DNA from: Zygosaccharomyces rouxii | Taxonomy: Eukaryota; Ascomycota; Saccharomycetes; Saccharomycetales; Saccharomycetaceae | Reading direction: 5' to 3' | Assembly: GCF_000026365.1 (NCBI RefSeq) | Contig: NC_012996.1 | Location: 1-64,000 of the forward strand | Length of the DNA: 64,000 bases | Part shown: positions 20,674 to 30,607 of the stretch, one piece after another | Numbering within the stretch: position 1 is the first letter of the stretch | Layout of the letters: every line of letters starts with the position of its first letter | Position numbers and translations under genes: made by a program | Notes under the pieces: model-generated | The model's input: the letters and a program-made list of their open reading frames with translations, nothing else | Told to the model about the DNA's origin: nothing | The model's database searches: none

Positions 20674-22623
20674 ATGAGTGGGAAAAAATCTAAAAAGGCC
20701 TGTGAAATCTGTAAAAGGCGGAAGAAAAGATGTTCAGGAGGTCTTCCGTGTGAATACTGTGTAAAAATTGATAAGCCAAGAGAATGTGTTTACCATACTA
20801 GAACTTCATCCAAGACTGTTAAAGTGACCGAAAGGTACGTACTCAATCTGAAAGCAAAGATTAAGAATTTAGAGTCTCGATTGGCAACGGTTAGTGATGA
20901 TTCATCCAATGCAAATCCTTCGATCAGTAGTGAGGAAGAAGATAATGGTCAAACAATGGGTGGAAACATTGATTCCAGTGGGAATTATCGTTTGGGGAAC
21001 TCTGCCTGTAACAAGTTTCTCTTTCAACTCAAGGATTCACTAGTCAATTCATGCCAATTACCTGATGATATATATGAACCTGACATCGAAACCATTTCTT
21101 TGGAGAGCTCGCCTAATGTTGCTTTGATCCAATTGATATTTCAAGAAAATTGTCCATCTCGTTCTGAGGCTAAAAGATGGATTTCGGCTGCCTATAACGT
21201 CATTGGTGCAGATTACATGTACATTGAACCTGACTACGAAACTAAAATTTTGGATTCCTTGATTTGGGATGAGAATTCACGCAATGCTAATTTTGTCAGA
21301 TATGCTACGGAGATCACTAGGTTTTTCACATATTTAGCATTGGGTTGTCTTTTCAATGAGGAAAGGTCTCCTGAAAACACAAGATCTAAATTTCCTGGCC
21401 TACAATATTTCGAAACTGCCCTAAAATTACAAAGTGAATTGTTGAAAGTTTATGACATGGTTGCAAATACATCATTGGTACAATCTTTTCTCTATGCTGC
21501 CTACTATGCGCTTTCACTTGATAAATCGGATTTTGCCTATTTGACCATCGGTAGTGCCATTAGGATGACTTTCACTTTAGGTTTACACAAGAAGACACTA
21601 ACATTTACAGAAAATAGAGTGTTCTGGTTATGCTTTGTGTATGACAGGTTGGTCTCTGTGAGGTTTGGACTGCCACTAATGATAAACGAGATGGATATTG
21701 ATGTGCCTTTACTGACAGAATCGGAGAGACCCAATCAACAAGGTTTATTCGAAGCTCACCACTTCAATTCCCAAGTAAGACTAGCCAAGATCACTACACA
21801 GATTGTGAGGAAAATATACACCCGGAATTCGTTTTCCTTTGTTCAAAATTGCTATATGGTATTGAAAGAATTGAAGCACTGGTTGGACACTCTCCCAAAT
21901 TCTTTAAAAGTTGACTACGGCAATTTTAGTGCGAAACAATCGAGATCCACAATCAATTTGCATATCAATTACAACTATACCATCATCATTACCACTCGAC
22001 CAATCTTTCTATATGTCTTCAACAAATTAATTGAGAGTGGCAGAAAAGCGGAAGAAATTTTCCCAGAGAAGCTTCTAAATACCATAACAATTCTTTTAGA
22101 ATCTAGCGTTCAAGCAGCTCAAATCCAAAGTTTGATTCTAACTAGGCTTTACTATGATGGTCGAATGGTTAGCGCCTCTTTTTTGGATTGTCATTATATT
22201 TTCAACGCAACTATCATTTTGATATTTGCCGCCTTTTGCAGATCGATGCCCAATCATACGATTTCCTTTGGTTGTGATATTAATACGCTTTTTGAAAGGG
22301 TACAGATAAATCTAACGGTTTTGCAGCAAATATCGCAGTTCAATATTGCTGCTTGTAATTTTAACAAGCAATTGACTGAAATAATAGAGTTAATTAGTTC
22401 ACCTGATCTTCAGGTTACGTTAAAGGGTTCATTTGCCAAACAATCAGGTTATACGGAGTCAGAACAACAATCACTAGAGATGCCAGCGACTTCTAATTTT
22501 GACATGGACGTTATAAGGAATTTGGATTTGTCGAGAATTTTGGATGATATTGGGGATACTGGTAAAACAGACCAAGTCTTGCCATTTGATAACGAGGATT
22601 TTATGAAATATGGTTTCTTTTGA
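20674..22623 (+). CDS. Zn(II)2Cys6 transcription factor, next to OXP1
   Basis: The 649-residue protein starts with a zinc-cluster DNA-binding domain: Cys10, Cys13, Cys20, Cys26, Cys29 and Cys38 in the spacing CX2CX6CX5CX2CX8C, with the basic KRRKKR loop. A linker and a short coiled coil (about residues 50-74, VLNLKAKIKNLESRL) follow and suggest dimer binding to inverted or direct CGG triplets. The fungal-specific middle homology region lies at about 200-480 (AYYALSLDKSDFAYLTIGSA, LGLHKKTL, FWLCFVYDR). The acidic C-terminus (DLSRILDDIGDTGK) could be an activation domain. It is convergent with OXP1, 71 bp apart, so it may regulate OXP1 and the permease; this is inferred from position only. I do not recognise a specific S. 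cerevisiae orthologue. Confidence 0.88.
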   Translation: MSGKKSKKACEICKRRKKRCSGGLPCEYCVKIDKPRECVYHTRTSSKTVKVTERYVLNLKAKIKNLESRLATVSDDSSNANPSISSEEEDNGQTMGGNIDSSGNYRLGNSACNKFLFQLKDSLVNSCQLPDDIYEPDIETISLESSPNVALIQLIFQENCPSRSEAKRWISAAYNVIGADYMYIEPDYETKILDSLIWDENSRNANFVRYATEITRFFTYLALGCLFNEERSPENTRSKFPGLQYFETALKLQSELLKVYDMVANTSLVQSFLYAAYYALSLDKSDFAYLTIGSAIRMTFTLGLHKKTLTFTENRVFWLCFVYDRLVSVRFGLPLMINEMDIDVPLLTESERPNQQGLFEAHHFNSQVRLAKITTQIVRKIYTRNSFSFVQNCYMVLKELKHWLDTLPNSLKVDYGNFSAKQSRSTINLHINYNYTIIITTRPIFLYVFNKLIESGRKAEEIFPEKLLNTITILLESSVQAAQIQSLILTRLYYDGRMVSASFLDCHYIFNATIILIFAAFCRSMPNHTISFGCDINTLFERVQINLTVLQQISQFNIAACNFNKQLTEIIELISSPDLQVTLKGSFAKQSGYTESEQQSLEMPATSNFDMDVIRNLDLSRILDDIGDTGKTDQVLPFDNEDFMKYGFF

Positions 22624-22694
22624 ACTTTGAATTTGCTTTTTACATTCGAATATTTTATAATCAGTTTATAAAGATTAAAGAGTTACTACTGCTA

Positions 22695-25600
22695 CTAATT
22701 TTCTTTAATACCACAGCCGCCGCCCCCAGGTGTTTTGATAATGATACGATCACCAGGATTCACCCGAACAGAGTTTTTACTACCAATATTTATGGTATTT
22801 TTACCATTATTTCTAATCCATAAATTAATACCTTTTTGACCATCTTGACCGCCATGTATTCCATGAGGGGCAACCACTCTTCTCTCAGACAATATGGAGG
22901 CTTGTACTGGTTGGGAAAATTCGATATCTCTAATGACACCATCACCTCCCATGTATTGTCCATCGCCTCCAGAACATGATCTAATGGAAAATTCCCGTAA
23001 TATCACAGGATACCTACGCTCGAAGATTTCACTGTCTGTCATTCTAGTATTGGTCATATTTGTGTGCACTGCATCAGCACCATCCCAGCCAGGGCCTCTG
23101 AAAGAATCAGCGCCAGCACCGTGACCACCACAAATTGTTTCGTAGTAACCAAATCCATTGGTTACTTCACCGGTCTTAGGATCTCTACCGCCAGTACCAA
23201 ATGTGAAATTATTGCAATCACCTTGAGAATCAGCCATTACATGGAAAGTTTTGAGAACGACATCAGTGACCCTTTGAGAAGTTAAAACATTTCCTCCAAC
23301 AACAGCAATCCCATTAATTGGGCTCAGCACTGAGCCCTTTGGAATTTTAACTGTAATTGGTTTCAAACAGCCCTGATTGAGCGGAATATCTTCACCAACC
23401 AAGCATCTCAGACAGTAGAGAATAGCCGAATTCGTGATTGCTTCAGGAGCATTTATATTACCATAGACTTGAGGAGACGTACCATCAAAATCAAAGACAT
23501 ACTCCTCCTTTTCAATATCCAGTTTTACCTTTAATTTGATCAAAGTTCCGTCGTCCATTAGATCTTCACCGCTAAATTCAGTTTGACCGAAATGTTGGGC
23601 AAGTTGCTTTAACATCTTCTTGATTGTATCAGAGGCATTATTCTGAATAGCTTTCATGTATTTAACAATTGCTCCCAACCCATGTTCCCTCATGAGCTTG
23701 GCAATCAATTGAATTCCTTTGTTATTGGCGGCAATTTGGGCTTTCAAATCACTAATATTATCACTGAGTCTTCTAGATCCAGAGCATTCAGGGTATTTTG
23801 CAGGTTCTTCCAACAACAGCTTGCGGATCAATTGTTCTTGAAATTCACCTCCTCTAACAATAAACTCTGAATAAATGGCGGCACCTTCTTCATAAAGTTC
23901 TTTGGAGTTAGGGGGGACAGATCCTGGGAGAATACCACCAATATCGGCATGATGAGCTCTTGATGCAACGTAAAAGATCACTTCACCTGTCTCTTCTGAA
24001 AAAGCTGGTGAAATCACAGTGATATCTGGCAAATGAGTTCCGCCAATATCTGGGTGGTTTGTGACCAAAACATCCCCTGGTTTCAATTTTCCTTTCCACA
24101 ATTTAGCCTGGGCGGCTATGCAAGTAGACATCGAACCGAGATGAACAGGTACATGGGGGGCATTAGCTACCAGATTACCATCAGGATCAAAGAGAGCACA
24201 GGAGAAATCTAGTCTTTCCTTCACGTTCGTAGACACAGAAGTTTTCTTCAATTGAAGCCCCATTTGTTCAGCAATGTCCATAAACTTGTGGCTAAAGATG
24301 GATAGCATCACAGGGTCGACATGAGATTCAGGTTCCTCAAGAGAAGAAATATCGGTAGATTTGTGCAAAATTTCGATAAAAATATGTGATTTGAGCACCG
24401 TTGCCTTGGCATTTCTGGGGATAATATTCGTTTGAGTACCATCTGCCAAAATGGCAGGACCATGAACAACACTTCCATAGACCATATTATCAATTCTGAA
24501 GATAGGAGTTTCATACAGCTTACCATCAAAATATACTTTCTTGAAGAAACTTGCCTCTTTGGAAGTTACCACTTCTCTGCGTTCATATTTATTCAATTGA
24601 GCGTCTACAGATTCTTCCTCTCTGACGAATGACTTGGCAACTGCTCTGACCCTAATATCATCTACAATAATGTTTTTATCATTGAATGCAAACCCAAACT
24701 CCCTCATATGAGCTTCTGCAAACCAGTTCTCGAAATCCCAATCTTCATCTTGCTCTAGTACCATTAAGCTAGTTTCCGTACCCTCGTACCGTAAATTTAA
24801 GTACTTTTCATGATCGATTAGATGTTCTGGGAAACCTTGGGATACCAATTGATCATTACATTTAACTACCAAAGATTCCAATTTGGATTTAATCTTGGTA
24901 GAATTTTCTGGTAGGTTCAACAGGAGGAAACATGGTTCTTGGTTCTCTTCAACTACATCAGCGAGGAATATACCATAAGCCGATAAAAGCGATGAGTATC
25001 TATGAGCCAAAACTTCCTTGATACCTAAAGATTCTGCAACTGCAACTGCATGTTGACCTCCTGCACCACCAAATGTAACCAATCTGTGTTTAGACAACAC
25101 ATGTCCCTTTGCCTCCGTAATGGCTCTAATAGGTCTTGCCATTGATTCATTAGCAACCTTTAAAAAACCAAAAGCAACTTCGTTTGGTGTCATATTGGTA
25201 TTTAAGTCAGCGTTAATAATTTTCGTCAATGCCTCGAACTGTTTTCTTGTAGCATCAATGTCAAGGGATTCATCTTCATTGGGACCAAATATCTTGGGGA
25301 AGAATTCAGGAACTAGACGACCCAAGAGCAGATTGGCATCTGTAATGGTTAGTGGCCCACCTTTACGATAGGCAACAGGACCTGGATTAGCAGTGGCAGA
25401 TTCGGGACCGACTCTGAAAAGACCGTTTTCCCAAAACAACCTTGAGCTACCGCCAGCGGCAATAGTATTGACGTTCAATTGTGGTGTTTGAATGACAATT
25501 CCAGCTGTTGTGGTTTCGAGAACGTGTTCCAGTTTACTATCTCCGAACCTGCTAACATCTGTGGATGTGCCGCCCATATCGAATCCAATTAATGGGATTT

Positions 25601-26561
25601 CGTTAGCTTCATCATAACAAGTTCTCGAGTAACCTACTACACCACCTGCAGGACCAGAGAGAATAGATTTTAAACCAGAAAATCTTTGACCTTCTACCAA
25701 ACCACCATCGGATTGCATAAACTGAATGCTTGTGTTCTCAGTGTTGATTAGACCAGATTGAATGCTTTCTAGATATCTCCTGATCACAGGTGTTAAGTAC
25801 GCATCTGCTACACTGCTATGAGCTCTGGGCAAATGTTTAATCATTGGGGAAACCTCTGATGAGAGCGATACATGTTTAAATCCTAATTGTTTGGCGATAC
25901 GCCCGACTAGTTGTTCATGCTGCGGATAAGTGTAAGAGTGTAAAAACGACACTGCAATAGATTCAATTCCTCTTTGTTTGATATTCTTTAAGGCAAGGGT
26001 GATTTCTTGTGGGTCTGGTATTTTCAATATACGTACCACTTCGCCGCTGGTACCGTAGACAGTACCAGCATTATTGTCAGGTTTTGAGATGTTATGAAGG
26101 GGATCTTCAGAAAAATCTTCGAGAGTTATTCTTTCATTGATCTCAACTACCATTTCGTATAATGGTTGGGGCTTCTGGATTTTTAGATTAAAGATATCTG
26201 GTCTAGTTTGGTCACCAATCGCCATTACATCCTTAAAACCCTTAGTGGTGACAAACGCACAGGGCTCACCATTTCTTTCCAACGCACAATTCGTTGCTAG
26301 TGTAGTCCCCATCCTAATACTACTCACATTGGAAACATCTAGCGGCATGCCTCGAGGAATCGTTTTTTTTTCGAGCGTCTCTAATAACCTTCTCATACCT
26401 TCCAGCGGCGCATCTTTGTAGTTCTTTGGGTCTACAGATAACAATTTGATACAGACATCATCTTCAACTTTACCAGTACCTGGATTACCGATGCAATCGG
26501 TAAAAGTTCCACCTCTATCAATGGCTATACGAATCCTTTGATTAATTGGTTCACCAGTCAT
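22695..26561 (-). CDS. OXP1: 5-oxoprolinase (ATP-hydrolysing)
   Basis: The enzyme opens 5-oxo-L-proline (pyroglutamate) to L-glutamate at the cost of ATP, in the cytosol, as part of glutathione degradation and oxoproline use. At 1,288 residues it matches S. cerevisiae Oxp1/YKL215C (1,286) end to end. The N-terminal hydantoinase A part carries the ATP-binding AIDRGGTFTDC at about residues 12-22 and GFDMGGTSTDVSR near 335; the C-terminal hydantoinase B part has NHPDIGGTHLPDITV, ASRAHHADIGG and the glycine-rich end IIKTPGGGGCG. The start codon (26559-26561) precedes the first conserved block by about 10 residues, as in the family. It is divergent from a DAL5-family permease with a 480-bp shared promoter, which suggests joint control. 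Confidence 0.96.
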   Translation of the reverse strand: MTGEPINQRIRIAIDRGGTFTDCIGNPGTGKVEDDVCIKLLSVDPKNYKDAPLEGMRRLLETLEKKTIPRGMPLDVSNVSSIRMGTTLATNCALERNGEPCAFVTTKGFKDVMAIGDQTRPDIFNLKIQKPQPLYEMVVEINERITLEDFSEDPLHNISKPDNNAGTVYGTSGEVVRILKIPDPQEITLALKNIKQRGIESIAVSFLHSYTYPQHEQLVGRIAKQLGFKHVSLSSEVSPMIKHLPRAHSSVADAYLTPVIRRYLESIQSGLINTENTSIQFMQSDGGLVEGQRFSGLKSILSGPAGGVVGYSRTCYDEANEIPLIGFDMGGTSTDVSRFGDSKLEHVLETTTAGIVIQTPQLNVNTIAAGGSSRLFWENGLFRVGPESATANPGPVAYRKGGPLTITDANLLLGRLVPEFFPKIFGPNEDESLDIDATRKQFEALTKIINADLNTNMTPNEVAFGFLKVANESMARPIRAITEAKGHVLSKHRLVTFGGAGGQHAVAVAESLGIKEVLAHRYSSLLSAYGIFLADVVEENQEPCFLLLNLPENSTKIKSKLESLVVKCNDQLVSQGFPEHLIDHEKYLNLRYEGTETSLMVLEQDEDWDFENWFAEAHMREFGFAFNDKNIIVDDIRVRAVAKSFVREEESVDAQLNKYERREVVTSKEASFFKKVYFDGKLYETPIFRIDNMVYGSVVHGPAILADGTQTNIIPRNAKATVLKSHIFIEILHKSTDISSLEEPESHVDPVMLSIFSHKFMDIAEQMGLQLKKTSVSTNVKERLDFSCALFDPDGNLVANAPHVPVHLGSMSTCIAAQAKLWKGKLKPGDVLVTNHPDIGGTHLPDITVISPAFSEETGEVIFYVASRAHHADIGGILPGSVPPNSKELYEEGAAIYSEFIVRGGEFQEQLIRKLLLEEPAKYPECSGSRRLSDNISDLKAQIAANNKGIQLIAKLMREHGLGAIVKYMKAIQNNASDTIKKMLKQLAQHFGQTEFSGEDLMDDGTLIKLKVKLDIEKEEYVFDFDGTSPQVYGNINAPEAITNSAILYCLRCLVGEDIPLNQGCLKPITVKIPKGSVLSPINGIAVVGGNVLTSQRVTDVVLKTFHVMADSQGDCNNFTFGTGGRDPKTGEVTNGFGYYETICGGHGAGADSFRGPGWDGADAVHTNMTNTRMTDSEIFERRYPVILREFSIRSCSGGDGQYMGGDGVIRDIEFSQPVQASILSERRVVAPHGIHGGQDGQKGINLWIRNNGKNTINIGSKNSVRVNPGDRIIIKTPGGGGCGIKEN

Positions 26562-27041
26562 GTTATGTGAATATTTGTATGTAACTAGTGTGCTTGTGTA
26601 TTGTGTTTTTAACCTTTCTAATTCTAGTGAAAGAGGTCTTTATCCAATAATTGGTATTCATAATGTCTTCTTTTATAGATTTACTATTGGCGCTTTCAAC
26701 TGGTATATTGTCGGATATTTAGTCGGTGTTTTCACCGACAATGATTGTTCGGAGGTTTCAGCTAATTTTTCACCGAAATGAATCTTTAATGGAGACTTCA
26801 ACCATAATTATCGAAAAGAAAAAGACATCTAAATAGGGCAACAGTTGAGACAATTGATAAGAGCATTCCAACGGAGTAATTATTGATAAAGAATGGGACA
26901 TCATGCAAGGAATCTTGGCGGCTTGATCGATGGCTCATTTACCGACAAGTAAAGAATATCATCAACAAGATATATAAACGATGAGCTAATGAGAACAAAG
27001 CAGAAAAGTAATCATCCTCGCTGTAGTCAACACCAGGCATC
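26562..27041. promoter_or_regulatory. Shared OXP1/permease promoter
   Basis: This 480-bp region lies between two divergent genes of probable joint function. It holds the CGG/CCG palindrome described separately and flanking half sites: ATTGTCGG at 26707-26714, CCGACAAT at 26735-26742 and a second TTTTCACCGA at 26767-26776 (first copy 26729-26738). A GATAAG at 26856-26861 is a consensus site for GATA factors (Gln3/Gat1) of nitrogen catabolite control. Regulation by nitrogen quality plus a pathway-specific zinc-cluster protein is inferred. Confidence 0.55.
26722..26739. promoter_or_regulatory. 18-bp palindrome, candidate zinc-cluster operator
   Basis: GTCGGTGTTTTCACCGAC has perfect 7-bp arms around TTTT. 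It contains CGG and CCG triplets in inverted orientation, 8 bases apart, the geometry used by homodimeric Zn(II)2Cys6 regulators (compare Put3 with 10 and Ppr1 with 6). It is 161-178 bp upstream of the OXP1 ATG and about 300 bp upstream of the permease ATG. Two zinc-cluster genes flank the pair (20674 and 28649), and either could bind here. Confidence 0.6.
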
Positions 27042-28526
27042 ATGACAGAGGTGGATCTTACACTTAGAAAAAACAATGAATCACAAAAAGCAAATGGTGA
27101 AGAAAGTATAGTTTCTCTAACTGAGAATTCAGAATTCATCGAGGAAGATCTCTATATTGACAAGTACGAGGAGAGGAAATTGCTTAAAAAGTTGGACATA
27201 AGGCTACTGCCCATGCTAGCGTTCATGTACTTCTTATCTTCATTAGATCGCTCGAATATTGCTAATGCTTATACTTCTGGTATGAAGGAAGATTTAGGTC
27301 TGACCAGTAAACAGTACTCCAATTGTGTGTCTGTTTTCTATTCGACATATCTAGCGGCTGAATTACCTGCAGTTTTGGTATTAAAGAGAACAAATGTCAA
27401 ATACTATATGTCTTTCCTTGTATTTTCATGGTCAATTATAACGTTATGCTCAGGATTTGTCAAAAGCCATAAATCTCTATTAGCTTTAAGAGTCTTACTG
27501 GGAACTTTTGAAGGTGGATTTTTCCCAGCAATGACATTAATCATTAGTATTGTTTACAAACCTCAAGAGCAGGCAAAGAGAATAGCATTTTTCTTTGGAT
27601 CATCTGCACTTTCAGGAGCGTTTGGGGGCTTAATTGCCACAGGGTTGGCATCTGTGAAAGACGCAGGAGGTTTAGAAGGTTGGAGATGGCTTTATATTAT
27701 CGAAGGATTGATATCCATTGGTGCATCTATTTGGTTGTTTTTAGGGTTACCTGCTAAATTCGAGTATTTGCCCTTCTTAAATGAACGTGAGAGTAAACTA
27801 ATGGAGATTCGTTCTAAACAGAGGGAGCAGTATATGGGGACACAGGAAAAATTTGATTGGTCATTTGTGAAGGATGCTTTGATGGATTTTAAGACTTATT
27901 TTTCGTTTATCATTCAATTTTGTCAAGATACAGTAATGTATGGATTCAGTACCTTCCTAACATCAATTCTGAAGATGGGACTTGGTTATTCTTCAAGAAA
28001 ATCTCAGTACATGAGTGCTCCTGTTTACATTTTGGCTGGTATAGTATTTCTCATTTCAGCATTTCTGAGTGATAGGTTCAAACTGAGAGGCCCCATTTTC
28101 TTCGGCTATAACATCATGGGGATTGTTGGGTACATTCTTTTACTAAGTGTGCATAACGATGCAGTCAAGTATTTTGCCTGTTATTTGATCACTTTTTCAC
28201 TTTATACTGGTACTGGTCTTAATATTTCCTGGTTAACCAACAATATGGCACCTCATTACAAGCGCGCTACGGCTTTAGGTTTGAACCAAACCCTCGGAAA
28301 TTTATCTGGTGCAATTGCAGGACAAATTTACACCAAACCCCCTTACACTTTTGGTAACTCATTCTCACTAGGGTGTATTGTACTTTCCAATATATTAACC
28401 TTTTCACAGGTCATTATTTTAAAGAGGATTAATATTAAGAAGAAGAAAATATTAGCTGGTGAGTCACCAGATACTGCCAAGAGCAGAAGAGGTGATTGGG
28501 CTCTGGACTACGAATATTGTTTGTAA
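27042..28526 (+). CDS. DAL5-family anion:cation symporter
   Basis: The 494-residue protein has a charged N-terminal tail and about 12 membrane helices. Family features include KLDIRLLPMLAFMYFLSSLDRSNIANA in helix 1 (core LLPMLAFMYFLSSLDRSNIA), GMKEDLGLTSKQYSN, the helix 4-5 region RVLLGTFEGGFFPAMTLI and GWRWLYIIEG before the central loop. These define the allantoate permease (ACS) branch of the major facilitator superfamily, with Dal5, Tna1, Fen2, Seo1 and others in S. cerevisiae, which import small organic anions such as allantoate, nicotinate and pantothenate. The divergent partner is 5-oxoprolinase, so 5-oxoproline or a related N-containing acid is the best substrate guess; that is inference from context. 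Substrate cannot be read from sequence. Confidence 0.88.
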   Translation: MTEVDLTLRKNNESQKANGEESIVSLTENSEFIEEDLYIDKYEERKLLKKLDIRLLPMLAFMYFLSSLDRSNIANAYTSGMKEDLGLTSKQYSNCVSVFYSTYLAAELPAVLVLKRTNVKYYMSFLVFSWSIITLCSGFVKSHKSLLALRVLLGTFEGGFFPAMTLIISIVYKPQEQAKRIAFFFGSSALSGAFGGLIATGLASVKDAGGLEGWRWLYIIEGLISIGASIWLFLGLPAKFEYLPFLNERESKLMEIRSKQREQYMGTQEKFDWSFVKDALMDFKTYFSFIIQFCQDTVMYGFSTFLTSILKMGLGYSSRKSQYMSAPVYILAGIVFLISAFLSDRFKLRGPIFFGYNIMGIVGYILLLSVHNDAVKYFACYLITFSLYTGTGLNISWLTNNMAPHYKRATALGLNQTLGNLSGAIAGQIYTKPPYTFGNSFSLGCIVLSNILTFSQVIILKRINIKKKKILAGESPDTAKSRRGDWALDYEYCL

Positions 28527-28648
28527 CACTTGTGTAAGAGGGGTTTTTTATTTTATAAAGATTGGACTTTTTTTTTATCTTAAAACGTAATATCATTTGG
28601 TAGTATAAAGAATATTATTATCATGAATTGGAAGATCCCACTACAGAT

Positions 28649-30553
28649 TTAAATTGCAAAGGTGATGTCCAGATTTTCTTCGCGTAGGATATCCCACCAA
28701 TTCTTCTTAAATTTCCAGCATTTTTCCATAATACTTTTGGCCATTGCAGCACAATTAACACCCTCCTTATTCAAGGCATCTATTCTTTCCATGTATATGG
28801 GTCTATATTGGGCCATAGAATCATTTAACAGCTCACAACCACAGGAAAAGAGACAAAAAGAAAGACAGCTAGTAGAAGAAGCCGCTAAGGGAACATTTTC
28901 GTCCACGAGTTTGGTAATCCTGACTAAGAGGTCTTGTACTATTTTACTGTCTAATGGTAAATTAAGTACTCGACGTTTTAACTGATAAGAGCCCGTTAAG
29001 CCAAATATTAGATTAGTGATTCTTAAATTATAATAACCTCTATAATTTTCCCAGGGTTTTTTAGAATAGTATTTTTCGTAAATTTGACTCCTCTCCCGTT
29101 CTGAATTTTCCAAATAAGTGTTAATCTCGTAGTCTAATTCCAGAACTTTTGCAAGCATCTCTTGAGACATTCTTTCCATACCAGTTTCATCTTGTTCACT
29201 CTCTTTCTCCTTGATGAGCGAAGAGACCTCGGCTAAATAAGAAAGTATAGTATACTCGAATCCAGTCCCAGCTTCCAAATCACTTAAATTAATTCTCCTC
29301 GATTTTAGCACACTAGGGTCTGTTAACATGGACTTGTATTTGATGGCTTGTAATTTTTCTGTAGTAATAACCCTGCTTGTCGAAGATAAAGAACCAATAA
29401 TGTCTAAGTAGGAAAACCATCTTGTTAAGAAGAATAAATCGGTTTGTTCCTCACTATCTTGTAGGGTCAGCATATTACAATCTGAACCGCAAAGACGTTC
29501 CATGATCAACCTCCCGGCTCCGTTTACATGCGCTCTCCATTTACGTCGTCTATCGCTGAAAAAAATGTCAAATGCCGCCAACATCATTATCGTAGCCAAA
29601 GTACAGTCACTTTTCCTCCTTTGTTCATTCGTTAAATCTACCAATAAATTGTTGAAAGTTATGGTCAATAATTCATTGGTTAAAGTATTACCAGTTTCAA
29701 CATCACCAAATGGAGCAAGTGATGATTCGCTAGAAGATTCAAGATTCCAAGGTTCTTCTAAAGATGGTAGTTCTAATTTTCTCTTCTGTGTCGCTATCAT
29801 AGTTCTATGGTTTGCACTAAACGCCAATAACAGATATAATAGTGTAGGGCATGCTAGAGCCATTTGTCCAAATCTCCAACAGAATGGATTATCAGAATAT
29901 AATTCTCTTGGCAAAGGGACTAAAAGATATGCAGTTTCCCTCATGTAAAATTCGAATAAGTTTAGATAATGAGGAGTGTTTAACAGGACGTCTGGTAGTG
30001 GTGAAGGTAATTGCAATGAAGATAAAGGAATTTTAGAGAATGCCACAGAGGCGCTCCATGGAGTTCTTAGGGAATGAAGAGAAGTGTCACCTGTTGATAT
30101 AAGTGGTAATCGATCGTTGTATTCATCACTATTTTCATTATTATTATTCTCAATATCAAAACAGTTGGAAGGAATACTTTGATGGTTCTGCACAAATAAA
30201 TCTTGCAAAAGGGTATCTGGCTGGAAGGTAGGTAGAGGCGAAGGTTTTGGTGTCGGTTTACAAACTAATCCCTGTAGCTGCTGCTGGTTGTTCTTTTTAC
30301 CAGGTCTACCACCCCACTGTAAAACCTTACTGTAATCACAGGGTTGGAAATTCCGGCGTATACAGTTTTGGCATCGAGGTCTCTGCTCATCACATTTAAT
30401 CTTTAGCTCCTTGCATTTTCTACAACCATTTCGTGACCTTGTATACTTGGTCATTTCCCTTCTTTCGCCACCATAGTTGTCATCAAGTTTGCTAAGGTAA
30501 GCTAGTGTTGTTAATGACTTCGGAACTTTAATCATCCTCCTAATCATTAGCAT
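28649..30553 (-). CDS. Zn(II)2Cys6 transcription factor (second regulator)
   Basis: The 634-residue frame contains the zinc cluster Cys44, Cys47, Cys54, Cys61, Cys64, Cys72 (CX2CX6CX6CX2CX7C; CRKCKELKIKCDEQRPRCQN), followed by LQWGGRPGKK, a linker type seen in fungal regulators of the PF11951 class. The remainder, about 190-620, is helical and contains the fungal-specific domain (LLLAFSANHRTMIA, LAAFDIFFSDRR). The first ATG (30551-30553) leaves only 54 bp to the stop of the preceding aminotransferase gene. Met34 (ATG at 30452-30454), just before TKYTRSRNGC, is a plausible real start giving 601 residues. The gene converges with the permease. I cannot name an orthologue with confidence. Confidence 0.85.
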   Translation of the reverse strand: MLMIRRMIKVPKSLTTLAYLSKLDDNYGGERREMTKYTRSRNGCRKCKELKIKCDEQRPRCQNCIRRNFQPCDYSKVLQWGGRPGKKNNQQQLQGLVCKPTPKPSPLPTFQPDTLLQDLFVQNHQSIPSNCFDIENNNNENSDEYNDRLPLISTGDTSLHSLRTPWSASVAFSKIPLSSLQLPSPLPDVLLNTPHYLNLFEFYMRETAYLLVPLPRELYSDNPFCWRFGQMALACPTLLYLLLAFSANHRTMIATQKRKLELPSLEEPWNLESSSESSLAPFGDVETGNTLTNELLTITFNNLLVDLTNEQRRKSDCTLATIMMLAAFDIFFSDRRRKWRAHVNGAGRLIMERLCGSDCNMLTLQDSEEQTDLFFLTRWFSYLDIIGSLSSTSRVITTEKLQAIKYKSMLTDPSVLKSRRINLSDLEAGTGFEYTILSYLAEVSSLIKEKESEQDETGMERMSQEMLAKVLELDYEINTYLENSERERSQIYEKYYSKKPWENYRGYYNLRITNLIFGLTGSYQLKRRVLNLPLDSKIVQDLLVRITKLVDENVPLAASSTSCLSFCLFSCGCELLNDSMAQYRPIYMERIDALNKEGVNCAAMAKSIMEKCWKFKKNWWDILREENLDITFAI

Positions 30554-30607
30554 TATTCAAAGAAAAGCGTATTACATATATATATATATATTTGAGGTGT
30601 ATTAAAT

